This document shows, piece by piece, positions 8,483 to 16,878 of a stretch of 51,526 bases of DNA. The notes beneath the pieces are model-generated. The model worked only from the letters and a program-made list of their open reading frames with translations. It had not been told where the DNA came from and ran no database searches. This DNA is from JBFLYZ01 sp040756415 (lineage in GTDB: Bacteria; Bacteroidota; Bacteroidia; JADZBD01), in assembly GCA_040756415.1 (NCBI GenBank), contig JBFLYZ010000024.1, positions 1 to 51,526 of the forward strand, written 5' to 3'. Both the position numbers and the translations under genes were made by a program. The number at the start of each line of letters is the position of its first letter. Within the stretch, counting starts at the first letter, position 1.

Positions 8483-8845
8483 TTACAGTATGCTCTCCAG
8501 CCCCATCGATCGTATCTTCTGCTGGATTTGCGCGCTGGCGTTGACCAGCTTGATCTCTATTCCTTTTTTCAGCAAAGATTTCAGGAGGTTGACCAGGCGG
8601 GCCATTTCGCTGTTGCTCAGGTAAGGCACATGGGTGAAATCGAAATACTGTATCCCGTTGAAGTAGACCCCGGCCAGCTCGCGCGTAGGGTATTCGCTTC
8701 CCGACTGGAAGAGCTCCTCCGATCGTATACGCATCAATTCGCTCTCTTCAACCGGCAGGGGAGGTACGTGCCCCGGTGCTTTTCCGGCAGTGATCTGTGA
8801 AGCCGGACTCAGATCCGCATTCACTTTAGGTAGTTTTTCTTCCAT
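8483..8845 (-). CDS. STAS-domain protein (anti-sigma-antagonist-like)
   Basis: 120 residues. An unusual N-terminal tail (1-50) precedes a STAS-like fold at about 55-118: strand VYFNGIQYFDF, loop THVPYLSNSE, helix MARLVNLLKSLLKKG, strand IEIKLVNA, then a helix ending in MGLESIL. In SpoIIAA-type proteins the loop reads D-S-S-G with a phosphorylated Ser. Here the aligned loop is S77-N78-S79-E80, so the canonical phospho-site may be lost or shifted. It is the first gene of the operon with the GT2 synthase, 16 nt upstream of it, behind a near-perfect Bacteroidota promoter. MlaB-like or scaffold roles are alternatives to partner switching. Confidence 0.75.
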   Translation of the reverse strand: MEEKLPKVNADLSPASQITAGKAPGHVPPLPVEESELMRIRSEELFQSGSEYPTRELAGVYFNGIQYFDFTHVPYLSNSEMARLVNLLKSLLKKGIEIKLVNASAQIQQKIRSMGLESIL

Positions 8846-8885
8846 CGCTCACACATTTTTTTGATCAATGATCTCGTTCACTGAC

Positions 8886-8916
8886 CAAAATTAGTTTCAT
8901 GGCAGTGGGATACAAA
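8886..8916 (-). promoter_or_regulatory. Promoter of the STAS-GT2-REC operon
   Basis: On the minus strand TTTG (8916-8913), a 19-nt spacer and TAATTTTG (8893-8886) match the Bacteroidota sigma consensus. Predicted leader is about 35 nt to the ATG at 8845. The remaining gap up to 9138 holds the divergent promoter at 9098 and a 6-bp hairpin (8976-9000) of unknown meaning. Confidence 0.75.
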
Positions 8917-9097
8917 TCAATATTCGTTGATCAAACAGTTCGGATAGCCAAAGGGGGAAAATCACCTATTGCCGCCACGGGTGTCTCGCGCGGCCCCGTG
9001 TGCGGTATGCCATCCGCCAAAAAGGAAGAAGCGGCAGCTTGAGCTAGTTAAATCAAGATGTGAACGAAAACCAGGGCGCACCTCCTCATTCGCAATC

Positions 9098-9105
9098 TAC
9101 TTTTG
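9098..9105 (+). promoter_or_regulatory. Bacteroidota -7 box for the first propeller gene
   Basis: TACTTTTG matches TAnnTTTG. It places transcription start near 9110 and therefore excludes an upstream in-frame start at 9103 in favour of the ATG at 9139. No clear -33 TTTG is present. Confidence 0.55.
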
Positions 9106-9138
9106 TACAGGTTTTATGTTGAATCAAAACAGATCGTG

Positions 9139-10896
9139 ATGAGGAAGGTTTACGTGGGAATATTACTGGGCCTGTGGCTGGGTAATATGGAAGCGCAGAG
9201 TTTTGTCTGGGCAAAGAAGGGAGGATTGTGGGCGTATGATTACGGGTACGGCATCACTACCGATAATTCGGGTAATGTATATGTGGCGGGTAAATACGAG
9301 CAGAACGCCAATTTCAGCGGCACCGTGCTGCCATGCCAGGGCAACCACGATATATTTCTTGCTCAGTACAGCTCTTCGGGAAACCTGAACTGGATCAGGA
9401 CAGCGGGTGGGTACACGGGGGATTATGCTACCTCCGTGGCCTGTGACGGGAATTACGTTTACGTGGCGGGCGAGATAGAAGGCAAGAATGCCACGATCAA
9501 ATTCGTGGGCTCGCCCATTACGCTGCAATGCAATAATTCGAACGATATCTTCCTGGCTAAATACACCTTGAGCGGAACCCTGCTCTGGGCCAGGCGGGCA
9601 GGCAGCCCTTACTATGAAAAGGCGCTGGGCATCACGTATGATTACGCGGGTAATGTGTATATCTGCGGCCTGTTCAATAATTCAGCGACATTTGGCGGCA
9701 CAACCACGATCAGCGGGTACGGCAAGAATGACATTTTCGTGGCCAAGTACGATGCCAGCGGCAATTTCCTGTGGGTGCGCAAGGCCGGGAGCGCTGGCAG
9801 GGATGAAGCCAAATCCATCAAATGCGATGCGGCCGGCAACGTTTACATATGCGGGCTATATAAGGACGGCTGCGTGTTTGGCTCGCAAACGCTTTCCAGC
9901 CCTAACGGGTACTTCAATGCCTTCGTAGCCAAATATTCTCCGGGTGGAAGCCTGCTATGGGTAAAGAAGGGTGGAGGCAATTACGATGATGTTGGCTGGT
10001 CGCTTACGCTCGATAACGCGGGAATGGTGTATGTGGCCGGGGAGTTCAATGCCACCGCCACCTTCAGCGGCAAGACCCTTTATACTTCAGGCAGCGCGGA
10101 TGCCATGGTGCTCTGTTATGATGCCTCCGGGAATATCCAATGGGCGAAGAAGGCCGGGGGCAATGCGGTTGACCGGGCCAGGGGGATAGGCTTTGCGGGG
10201 AATAAGCTTTATATAACGGGTCAATTCGGTAACACGGCCGCTTTCGGTTCGATGTACAAAACCGCGGCCGACAACTCGGATATTTTCATCGCGTGCATGA
10301 GCACCAGCGGCAGTTTCCTGTGGGTATCGGCTGCGGGCGGTGCCAAGGATGCCTATGAGGAGCTGGGCTATGAATCGGGCAACGCGGTTTGCGCGGATGC
10401 TGCGGGGAACGTTTACGCTACGGGCAGCATGCTGAACGGGGCAACCTTCGGCAGCACCTCTCTTTCACCCTACACCCGTACGGATGTTTTTGTCACGAAG
10501 CTGAGGAGCAGTTCGGTGGAACGTGAGCCTTCCGATTCCACGGGTACGGATTCGATCAGCCGGGAGCAGGAGCTGTACGGGATGCTTCCCGGTACGGCCG
10601 AAACAACGGTGCCGGAAGAAATGGTGGCGGCAGATGGCAGGAGCGAGGCTGCCGTTACGGGCTTCAGGGTCTATCCTAACCCGGGAACCGGAATATTCTC
10701 TCTTGAGCTGGACCTGGGCGCAACGGAAATGATCGAGCTGTCGGTATTCAACAGCTCAGGCCAGGTGGTCGACTACCGTTCGCTGGCCTATGCCCCGCTG
10801 CTGCAGGTCGATCTGTCCGGGCGCGAGAAAGGGATCTATTTTATTGAAATAAAGACGGGCGAGGCTGTGCTGAAAAAGAAGATCGTTCTGCAATAA
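9139..10896 (+). CDS. Secreted SBBP-repeat propeller protein with T9SS sorting domain
   Basis: 585 residues, signal peptide ending near residue 20 (GNMEAQ). The body is made of repeats of about 50 residues containing D.SGNVYVAG followed by DIFLAKY...G.LLW.R.AGG, the SBBP pattern predicted to form a beta-propeller. A linker of about 50 residues rich in Ser, Glu and Thr (about 455-505) leads to a T9SS type A sorting domain (VYPNPGTG ... GIYFIEIK ... KKIVLQ). It should be exported by the PorU/PorV-dependent pathway. The gene 156 nt downstream encodes a close paralogue that lacks the linker. No ligand or enzyme activity is evident; such proteins are usually surface adhesion or recognition candidates. 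Confidence 0.85.
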   Translation: MRKVYVGILLGLWLGNMEAQSFVWAKKGGLWAYDYGYGITTDNSGNVYVAGKYEQNANFSGTVLPCQGNHDIFLAQYSSSGNLNWIRTAGGYTGDYATSVACDGNYVYVAGEIEGKNATIKFVGSPITLQCNNSNDIFLAKYTLSGTLLWARRAGSPYYEKALGITYDYAGNVYICGLFNNSATFGGTTTISGYGKNDIFVAKYDASGNFLWVRKAGSAGRDEAKSIKCDAAGNVYICGLYKDGCVFGSQTLSSPNGYFNAFVAKYSPGGSLLWVKKGGGNYDDVGWSLTLDNAGMVYVAGEFNATATFSGKTLYTSGSADAMVLCYDASGNIQWAKKAGGNAVDRARGIGFAGNKLYITGQFGNTAAFGSMYKTAADNSDIFIACMSTSGSFLWVSAAGGAKDAYEELGYESGNAVCADAAGNVYATGSMLNGATFGSTSLSPYTRTDVFVTKLRSSSVEREPSDSTGTDSISREQELYGMLPGTAETTVPEEMVAADGRSEAAVTGFRVYPNPGTGIFSLELDLGATEMIELSVFNSSGQVVDYRSLAYAPLLQVDLSGREKGIYFIEIKTGEAVLKKKIVLQ

Positions 10897-10985
10897 ACGG
10901 CAGAATGGTCTTCTCGCACCCTGCCGGGTAGCCTGCCGAATTGAACGCATAGGCGATATAAAGAACCGTACTAACGAAATTCGCC

Positions 10986-11015
10986 CTTGCCCCGCATAGC
11001 GTGAATCTAAATTTG
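10986..11015 (+). promoter_or_regulatory. Promoter of the second propeller gene
   Basis: TTG (10986-10988), 19 nt, TAAATTTG (11008-11015); leader about 30 nt to the ATG at 11053. It shows that the second paralogue has its own promoter and need not be read through from the first. Confidence 0.65.
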
Positions 11016-11052
11016 TAAAAAATAATATTTCACTCACTAAAAATGGATAAAC

Positions 11053-12675
11053 ATGAAGAACGTGTACGTATTGACGCTGATGGGTCTGGCATTTATCAGC
11101 ATACCTGCGCAGAATTTCAATTGGGCAAAGCGGGAGGGCTTGTGGGCCTATGATTATGGTTATGGAATAACCACGGATAACAACGGCAATGTGTATGTTG
11201 CCGGCAAATATGAGATGTTTGCCGATTTCAGCGGGACCATACTTCCCTGCGAAGGCAACCACGACATTTACCTGGCGCAGTACAGCGCTTCAGGCAACCT
11301 GAACTGGATCACCACGGCTGGCGGTAATATGGGCGATTACGCCACCTCGGTAGCCTGTGATAATAATTACGTGTATATAGGCGGTGAGATAGAGGGCTGG
11401 GGCACCACCGTTTACTTTGAAGGTTCGAACGTGACGCTGAATGCTGAAGGTTTCAATGACATCATTCTGGCCAAATACGACCTCAGCGGTAACCTGATTT
11501 GGGCGAAGCGCGCGGGCGGATCGGAGAACGAAAAGGCCCTGGGAATAACCTATGACAATTCGGGCAACGTATACATTTGCGGTTTTTTCAGGGATGTGGC
11601 CACGTTCGAAACGACCACGATCAACGGGTATGGAACCAACGATATCTTTTTGGCTAAGTATGACGCGAACGGTAATTTCCTGTGGGTGCGCAATGCGGGC
11701 AGTTCAGGCAGGGATGAGGCAAAATCGGTGCGCTGTGACGCTGCGGGCAATGTGTACATCTGCGGCATGTATGAGGACGGATGCGTGTTCGGCTCGCAGA
11801 CGCTGACCAGCGCGAATACCTACTTCGATTGTTTCCTGGCCAAGTATGATGGCAACGGCAACCTGCAATGGGTGCGCACGGGTGGCAGCGATTACGATGA
11901 GGTGGCCTGGCAGCTCGAGATCGATAACGCGGGCAAGATCTACATTGCAGGCGAATTCAATGCGTACGCCATTTTCGATTCATATGCCATCACCACCTCG
12001 GGTGAGGCCGATATTTTCGTGGCCTGCTATGACGCTTCGGGGAATATCCAGTGGATCACGCCCGTTGGCGGTGACCTGGTGGATAGGGCCCGCGGACTGG
12101 GATGTGACGGAACCAACCTCTATATAACCGGCCAGTATGGAGGAACGGTCACTTTCGGCCCATCGAGCATTACCGCTGTCGACAGCTCGGATGTGTTCAT
12201 CGCCTCGCTCACGAATACGGGCAGCTTTATCTGGGCCACTACCGTAGGCGGGCAAGCCGATTCGCTCGAGCCTCTGGGTTATGAATCGGGCAATGCCATA
12301 TGCGCCCGTTCGGATGGAAGCGTGTACGCCACGGGAGCTATCCTTGACGGTGGGGTATTCGGCAGCATAGCGTATAATGAGTACGATCGCACGGACGTAT
12401 TCGTTTGCAAGATCACTGCGCTCGGTGTAGGCGGAGCGGAGATTACTTTGCCAGGCGCGATATCGGTATATCCCAATCCCAGCAGCGGCACCTTCTCCGT
12501 AAGCGGCCTGGACCAGGATATGGACGTAAAGGTTTACGGCTCTATCGGCAATTTAGTTTACAGCAGCCGGGCCGTGGCGCGTGAGCACTCCTTCGACCTC
12601 CCGGCAGGCGTTTATTTCATCGAAGTGCATGACGGGGAACAGTCGTTGTTAAGGGAAAAAATAATCATTCAATAA
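11053..12675 (+). CDS. Secreted SBBP-repeat propeller protein with T9SS sorting domain (paralogue)
   Basis: 540 residues with a signal peptide (MKNVYVLTLMGLAFISIPAQ). It aligns with the preceding gene product over nearly its whole length, for example LWAYDYGYGITTDN and GRDEAKS..CDAAGNVYICG are shared almost unchanged. It therefore arose by tandem duplication, although the DNA has diverged. The propeller repeats run to about residue 460 and are followed directly by a sorting domain (VYPNPSSG ... GVYFIEVHDG ... EKIIIQ). It has its own promoter and is followed after 11 nt by another secreted repeat protein, so the latter two form an operon. Function is unknown beyond surface exposure. Confidence 0.85.
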   Translation: MKNVYVLTLMGLAFISIPAQNFNWAKREGLWAYDYGYGITTDNNGNVYVAGKYEMFADFSGTILPCEGNHDIYLAQYSASGNLNWITTAGGNMGDYATSVACDNNYVYIGGEIEGWGTTVYFEGSNVTLNAEGFNDIILAKYDLSGNLIWAKRAGGSENEKALGITYDNSGNVYICGFFRDVATFETTTINGYGTNDIFLAKYDANGNFLWVRNAGSSGRDEAKSVRCDAAGNVYICGMYEDGCVFGSQTLTSANTYFDCFLAKYDGNGNLQWVRTGGSDYDEVAWQLEIDNAGKIYIAGEFNAYAIFDSYAITTSGEADIFVACYDASGNIQWITPVGGDLVDRARGLGCDGTNLYITGQYGGTVTFGPSSITAVDSSDVFIASLTNTGSFIWATTVGGQADSLEPLGYESGNAICARSDGSVYATGAILDGGVFGSIAYNEYDRTDVFVCKITALGVGGAEITLPGAISVYPNPSSGTFSVSGLDQDMDVKVYGSIGNLVYSSRAVAREHSFDLPAGVYFIEVHDGEQSLLREKIIIQ

Positions 12676-12686
12676 AAAGCAAGACC

Positions 12687-14129
12687 ATGAGAACTTATTA
12701 CAGGAGCATTAGCTGCTTCATGCTGCTGTCCGCGCTTATCGTGTGGTGCGGGGCCCAGGCGCAGGTTACAACCTTCCAGAAGATCTACCCTTCTGCCGTG
12801 GAGCAGAGCGGGCGTGACGGATTGCCAACATCTGACGGGGGCTATATCCTGATCGGGATGACCGGGAATGTTCCGAATCCCTGGGATACCAGCGTGTACA
12901 TCATCAAGACGAACAGCGTGGGCGATACCGTCTGGACCCGTACCTACGGGGGGTACAACCCCGACTATCCCTATTCTATCATTGAAACCTATGACGGCAA
13001 TTATTTTGTGCTGGGCTTTACCGAAAGTTTCGGTGCCGGCAGCTACGATGTATGGCTGCTCAAGATCAATGGGTCGGGAGATACGCTCTGGACGCGAACC
13101 TATGGGGATGCGGGTGACGACCAGGGGAAGGAGATCATCCCCACCTCAGACGGCAATTACATGATCGTTGGACGTTCGTACGGATCGGGAACCGCGTACT
13201 ACGATGCTTTTCTGATGAAGATCACGCCTTCGGGTAACGTGATCTGGAAAAAGTACTATGGGGGCGCGCAATACGAAACGGGCCGTTCGGTCAAGCAATG
13301 CCCGGATGGAGGATACGTGTTTGTGGGCCATACGCTCAGTTATGGAGCGGGAGGTGGCGATGTTTACCTGGTGCGCACCAACAGCACGGGCGATACCCTG
13401 TGGACGCGTACATTCGGTGGCCCTATGGTGGATGACGGCAACAGCATTGTCGCCAATGCTGACGGCAGCTTTACATTTACGGCAGAGACCAACAGCTTTG
13501 GTGCCGGCCAGATGGATGTGCAGGTGATGAAGACCGATGCCAATGGTTCGGTGGTTTGGAATAAGATCTATGGCGGGGACAAGAAGGATGTGAGCAAGAC
13601 CATACGGCCAACCTTCGATGGCGGGTATATTGTGGGCTGCATCAGCCGCAGTTTCGGTTGGATCAACCCCGATATGTGGTTGCTGAAGCTGAACGCGCTG
13701 GGCGATACCGTGTGGACCCGGCATTACGGGCTGTGGGACCATGAGCACTGCCATGCAGCGCGCCAGACCCCTGACGGAGGCTTTATAGCCATCGGCCATA
13801 CCAAAAGCTACAGCCCTAACAAGCGCTTCATGTTCCTCAAGCTCGACCTGGTTGGCTCTACCACCTCAGTGGGGGAATATGCTCTTGCCGCGGTCTTTAA
13901 AGCCTATCCCAATCCGGCCAGCGAGGATGTTACGGTAGAGGTTAGTGATCTTATGGAGCCGGCCATGTTCCGGATCAGCAACGCCCTGGGGCAGGTGGTC
14001 TATTCGGAGCCGATCGACCCCGGGATACACGAAAAGACGCTCGATCTGAGAGCGCACGAGCCGGGTATCTACTTTCTTACCCTGGAAACGGGTAGCGGAT
14101 TGACTACAAGAAAACTGGTGATTAGATAA
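12687..14129 (+). CDS. Secreted repeat protein (propeller-like) with T9SS sorting domain
   Basis: 480 residues with a signal peptide ending in CGAQAQ near residue 26. Six or seven repeats of about 50 residues carry TSDGGYI..G.T.S.G.G.YD..L.K....GDT.WTRTYGG, a pattern predicted to fold as propeller blades and distinct from, though analogous to, the SBBP repeats of the two upstream proteins. From about residue 400 a T9SS type A sorting domain follows (AYPNPASE ... GIYFLTLETG ... RKLVIR). The gene starts 11 nt after the previous stop, with no promoter between, so it is co-transcribed with the second paralogue. Activity is unknown. Confidence 0.85.
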   Translation: MRTYYRSISCFMLLSALIVWCGAQAQVTTFQKIYPSAVEQSGRDGLPTSDGGYILIGMTGNVPNPWDTSVYIIKTNSVGDTVWTRTYGGYNPDYPYSIIETYDGNYFVLGFTESFGAGSYDVWLLKINGSGDTLWTRTYGDAGDDQGKEIIPTSDGNYMIVGRSYGSGTAYYDAFLMKITPSGNVIWKKYYGGAQYETGRSVKQCPDGGYVFVGHTLSYGAGGGDVYLVRTNSTGDTLWTRTFGGPMVDDGNSIVANADGSFTFTAETNSFGAGQMDVQVMKTDANGSVVWNKIYGGDKKDVSKTIRPTFDGGYIVGCISRSFGWINPDMWLLKLNALGDTVWTRHYGLWDHEHCHAARQTPDGGFIAIGHTKSYSPNKRFMFLKLDLVGSTTSVGEYALAAVFKAYPNPASEDVTVEVSDLMEPAMFRISNALGQVVYSEPIDPGIHEKTLDLRAHEPGIYFLTLETGSGLTTRKLVIR

Positions 14130-14136
14130 TGAGACG

Positions 14137-14170
14137 GGTTCCGTCAGGTGTGCTGAACCTGGCGGAATCC
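14137..14170. terminator. Convergent hairpin between the propeller operon and the small genes
   Basis: GGTTCCGTCAGGT and ACCTGGCGGAATCC pair over about 13 bp with one bulge and one G-T pair around a 7-nt loop. No T-run follows on either strand, so intrinsic termination is plausible rather than certain. Confidence 0.5.
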
Positions 14171-14365
14171 GAATCTCGAGTACTTCGAGCGTATCTTCTG
14201 GTCTTTATTGTCCATTTCCTCCTTCAACAAGGCTTCCATGCTGGCATCACGGAACCTCATGCTGAAAACCCCGATCATGATCGAACAGGTCTGTAAATGC
14301 AATTCATGTTTCGAGCTGTGAATTGCTTTCCGGATCTTGTTGTAAGCTTTGATCTTATCTTTCAT
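14144..14365 (-). CDS. Small conserved-looking hypothetical protein
   Basis: 73 residues, Lys/Arg-rich and helical, with KIRKAIHSSKHELHLQTC near the start and a FRDASMEALLKEEM segment. It resembles small Bacteroidota proteins of unknown function that begin with an IRKAI(N/H)S motif and span two or three helices; that recollection is not verified here. It begins 39 nt after the stop of a 58-codon gene on the same strand and probably shares its transcript. There is no signal peptide or membrane segment. Codon use is less GC-rich than in the neighbouring propeller genes. A nucleic-acid-binding or toxin/antitoxin role would be speculation. Confidence 0.6.
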   Translation of the reverse strand: MKDKIKAYNKIRKAIHSSKHELHLQTCSIMIGVFSMRFRDASMEALLKEEMDNKDQKIRSKYSRFGFRQVQHT

Positions 14366-14404
14366 CTGACAACGGTTTTGGTAAAAGCAATTTTCTGGCG
14401 CTGT

Positions 14405-14581
14405 TTAGTTCAAATAAATGTCAATGGGATTATGCTCGGATTTTGTTTTCCCGGTATCGTCCTGGTTAAACTGCTGGCCCTCATCATACTTGTTTCCATT
14501 GGTGAAGAACCAGGAGAAATTACTGTCGAACCAGGTATTGAACCGCCTGAGTAGGCCCCAGGTATAGTGGAAGAATTTCAT
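14405..14581 (-). CDS. 58-residue aromatic-rich small protein
   Basis: A short gene running from ATG at 14581 to TAA at 14405. The N-terminal half is strikingly aromatic (FFHYTW at 3-8, NTWFDSNFSWFFTNG at 15-29). The C-terminal half is polar and acidic (EGQQFNQDDTGKTK). It has no signal peptide. A perfect TAnnTTTG box lies 20 nt upstream of the ATG, and the 73-residue gene follows on the same strand 39 nt after its stop. The promoter, coding-like composition and pairing support a real gene. I do not recognise the family; the aromatic half could be a membrane-surface or protein-binding helix. Confidence 0.6.
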   Translation of the reverse strand: MKFFHYTWGLLRRFNTWFDSNFSWFFTNGNKYDEGQQFNQDDTGKTKSEHNPIDIYLN

Positions 14582-14601
14582 TTCCTGCGCATAAGCTATT
14601 T

Positions 14602-14609
14602 CAAAGATA
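14602..14609 (-). promoter_or_regulatory. Bacteroidota -7 box for the small gene pair
   Basis: TATCTTTG on the minus strand, about 20 nt before the 58-codon gene. No -33 element at 19 nt. A short palindrome GCCTGCCGTCAGGC (14617-14630) lies just upstream of the box and could be the terminator of the preceding gene or a regulatory site. Confidence 0.5.
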
Positions 14610-14690
14610 CCTTATGGCCTGCCGTCAGGCAGCGATATTCGTCAAGAAGGGATTTATAATAGCTGAAAGACCCGGGAAAGGCTTAGCCTC

Positions 14691-15389
14691 TTATTCGAAT
14701 TGGTCCGTATCTGCCTGAAAACGAAAGCCAAGGCGTTTGCCCGTTTTCAACTGCATCTGGTTGGCGGCCTCGAGCAGCTCGGATACGCTTACCTCTTTAA
14801 CTGCCTCAAAAGGAGGGGTCAGCAGGTCGAAGTCAAGGGCGTAAAGAATGGTCGACTCGCAGATCCTGCGGATAGCGTCCTTATCTATGGTCGAGTTCAC
14901 GAAATCATTATACAGGAAACCCAACTGCCGCTTGCCTTCCACAAAGAAATGGTTTTCCTTATTGATGAAGATCCTGGCGATAAGGTAGCCGATGTCGTTC
15001 ACGCGGTTATACTTAAACGAGTCGGCAAGGAAGTTATACACTACGATCATGCCGCAATACGAGTTATACGGATTTTCCTTCACGTATGACGATTTCCATA
15101 CCGGGTGGTTCTTATCGAACTCGAACACATTGGTATGCATGTGGAAGATGAGCAGGTCACCGGCAATGAGCAGTTCCACCTCATGCACCGAGCGCTCCTT
15201 GTATTCTATGGAGATCCTGTTATCGAATTTTACCGCTTCCGCCCTCAGCTCATCGGCCAGTTGGCGCAGCTCTTTTTTAAAATCACCGAAACGCAGTTGG
15301 ATATTCTGGAATATGTCCTGCTTAAGGGCTGACTTTTCGCGAAGCAGCTTTAGTATCAACTCTTTGGGGCTCAGCTTTCCTTTGGCCAT
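14691..15389 (-). CDS. Conserved Bacteroidota hypothetical protein
   Basis: 232 residues, no signal peptide or membrane segment. The N-terminal quarter is helical and charged (KELILKLLREKSALKQDIFQ) and the middle is mixed alpha/beta (ELLIAGDLLIFHMHTNVFEF; DIGYLIARIFINKENHFFVEG). It begins 3 nt after the stop of prolyl-tRNA synthetase, so the two are one transcript. I do not recognise a named family. The pairing with proS may only reflect shared expression. A role linked to translation is possible but nothing in the sequence shows it. Confidence 0.7.
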   Translation of the reverse strand: MAKGKLSPKELILKLLREKSALKQDIFQNIQLRFGDFKKELRQLADELRAEAVKFDNRISIEYKERSVHEVELLIAGDLLIFHMHTNVFEFDKNHPVWKSSYVKENPYNSYCGMIVVYNFLADSFKYNRVNDIGYLIARIFINKENHFFVEGKRQLGFLYNDFVNSTIDKDAIRRICESTILYALDFDLLTPPFEAVKEVSVSELLEAANQMQLKTGKRLGFRFQADTDQFE

Positions 15390-15392
15390 GGG

Positions 15393-16871
15393 TCAATACG
15401 CTTTGGCGAATAATACCCGTTGTAACGAGGGCTTGCCAGTTACCATGCACGTGCCGCTTTCTTTTTTCATGTCGAGCGGGATACAGCGGATGGTCGCCTT
15501 GGTTTCCTCCTTGATACGCTCCTCGGTCTCGCTGCTGCCGTCCCAGTGGGCGAGAATAAAACCGCCCTTGTCTTCCAGCACCTTTTTGAACTCATCATAG
15601 CTGTCTACCCGGTGTATGTTCTCATCCCGGAAGGTGAGCGCTTTCTGGTACAGGTTGTTCTGGATGTTATCGAGCAGGTGATGCACCTTGGTATCCAGGT
15701 CGATCATCTTCAGCGATTCTTTTTCGAGCGTATCCCTGCGGGCCACTTCCACGGTGCCGTTGGCCAGGTCCTTGGGGCCTATGGCTATGCGCACGGGAAT
15801 GCCTTTCATCTCGTATTCTGCGAATTTCCAGCCCGGCCGCTGCGTATCGCGGTCATCGTATTTTACTGAAATGCCTTTCTGCTCAAGGGCCGTTTTGATC
15901 TGCAGGGCCTTTTCCGATATCCGGCCCAATTCCTCTTCTCCTTTATATATAGGTACGATCACCACCTGCACCGGGGCCAGCTTGGGCGGTAATACCAGTC
16001 CATTGTCGTCAGAATGCGCCATAATGAGCGCCCCGATGAGGCGGGTGGACACGCCCCAGGAAGTGGCCCAAACGTAATCGAGCTTGCCCTCTTTGCTGGT
16101 AAACTTCACGTCAAACGCTTTTGCGAAATTCTGCCCGAGAAAATGCGAGGTGCCGGCCTGCAGGGCTTTGCCGTCTTGCATAAGGGCCTCGATGCAATAG
16201 GTTTCCAGTGCCCCGGCAAAGCGCTCGTTCGCTGTTTTAACGCCTTTGATCACGGGCAGGGCCATGTACTTTTCCGCAAATTCGGCATATACATTCAGCA
16301 TCTTTTCCGTTTCCGCAACGGCCTCTTCGGCAGTAGCGTGCGCGGTATGCCCTTCCTGCCACAGGAATTCAGCGGTACGCAGGAACAGGCGCGTGCGCAT
16401 TTCCCAGCGCACCACGTTTGCCCACTGGTTCACCAGCAGGGGCAGGTCGCGGTACGATTGTATCCACCCTTTGTAGGTGTTCCAGATCACGGCCTCTGAG
16501 GTGGGACGTATGATCAGCTCTTCTTCAAGCTCCGCGTCCTGGTCTACAATGAGCTTGCCTTTCTGTTCAGGATCGGCCTTCAAACGGTAATGCGTTACCA
16601 CCGCACACTCCTTGGCAAAGCCTTCAGCATGTCCTTCTTCCTTTTCCAGGAAACTTTTGGGCACGAAGAGGGGGAAGTAAGCGTTAACGTGGCCGGTGTC
16701 CTTGAACATCTTATCCAGCGCAGCCTGCATCTTTTCCCAGATAGCAAAGCCGTGCGGCTTAATGACCATGCAGCCCCGTACTGCCGAATGCTCGGCCAGG
16801 TCGGCCTTGGCCACGATATCGTTATACCATTTGCTGTAATCTTCCGCGCGTGTGGAAAAATCTTTTGCCAT
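15393..16871 (-). CDS. proS: Prolyl-tRNA synthetase (archaeal/eukaryotic type)
   Basis: 492 residues, a class II aminoacyl-tRNA synthetase that charges tRNA-Pro in the cytosol. Visible features: class II motif 2 (RWEMRTRLFLRTAEFLWQEGHTAHA, about 152-176), motif 3 region (GLVLPPKLAPVQVVIVPI near 300), then the anticodon-binding domain. A C-terminal extension ends in an aromatic Tyr (VLFAKAY), typical of the short, editing-domain-free ProS type of archaea, eukaryotes and some bacteria including Bacteroidota. The bacterial INS editing insertion is missing, as expected for this type. The start MAKDFSTR follows a -7 box by about 42 nt. Confidence 0.95.
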   Translation of the reverse strand: MAKDFSTRAEDYSKWYNDIVAKADLAEHSAVRGCMVIKPHGFAIWEKMQAALDKMFKDTGHVNAYFPLFVPKSFLEKEEGHAEGFAKECAVVTHYRLKADPEQKGKLIVDQDAELEEELIIRPTSEAVIWNTYKGWIQSYRDLPLLVNQWANVVRWEMRTRLFLRTAEFLWQEGHTAHATAEEAVAETEKMLNVYAEFAEKYMALPVIKGVKTANERFAGALETYCIEALMQDGKALQAGTSHFLGQNFAKAFDVKFTSKEGKLDYVWATSWGVSTRLIGALIMAHSDDNGLVLPPKLAPVQVVIVPIYKGEEELGRISEKALQIKTALEQKGISVKYDDRDTQRPGWKFAEYEMKGIPVRIAIGPKDLANGTVEVARRDTLEKESLKMIDLDTKVHHLLDNIQNNLYQKALTFRDENIHRVDSYDEFKKVLEDKGGFILAHWDGSSETEERIKEETKATIRCIPLDMKKESGTCMVTGKPSLQRVLFAKAY

Positions 16872-16878
16872 AGGTGGC

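Noticed and set aside
8976..9000. A 6-bp CACGGG/CCCGTG hairpin in the STAS/propeller gap
   Set aside because: Too short a stem, 13-nt loop and no T-run; probably chance.
9103..9138. Upstream extension of the first propeller gene
   Set aside because: Its first codon lies within the -7 box, and the signal peptide begins at 9139.
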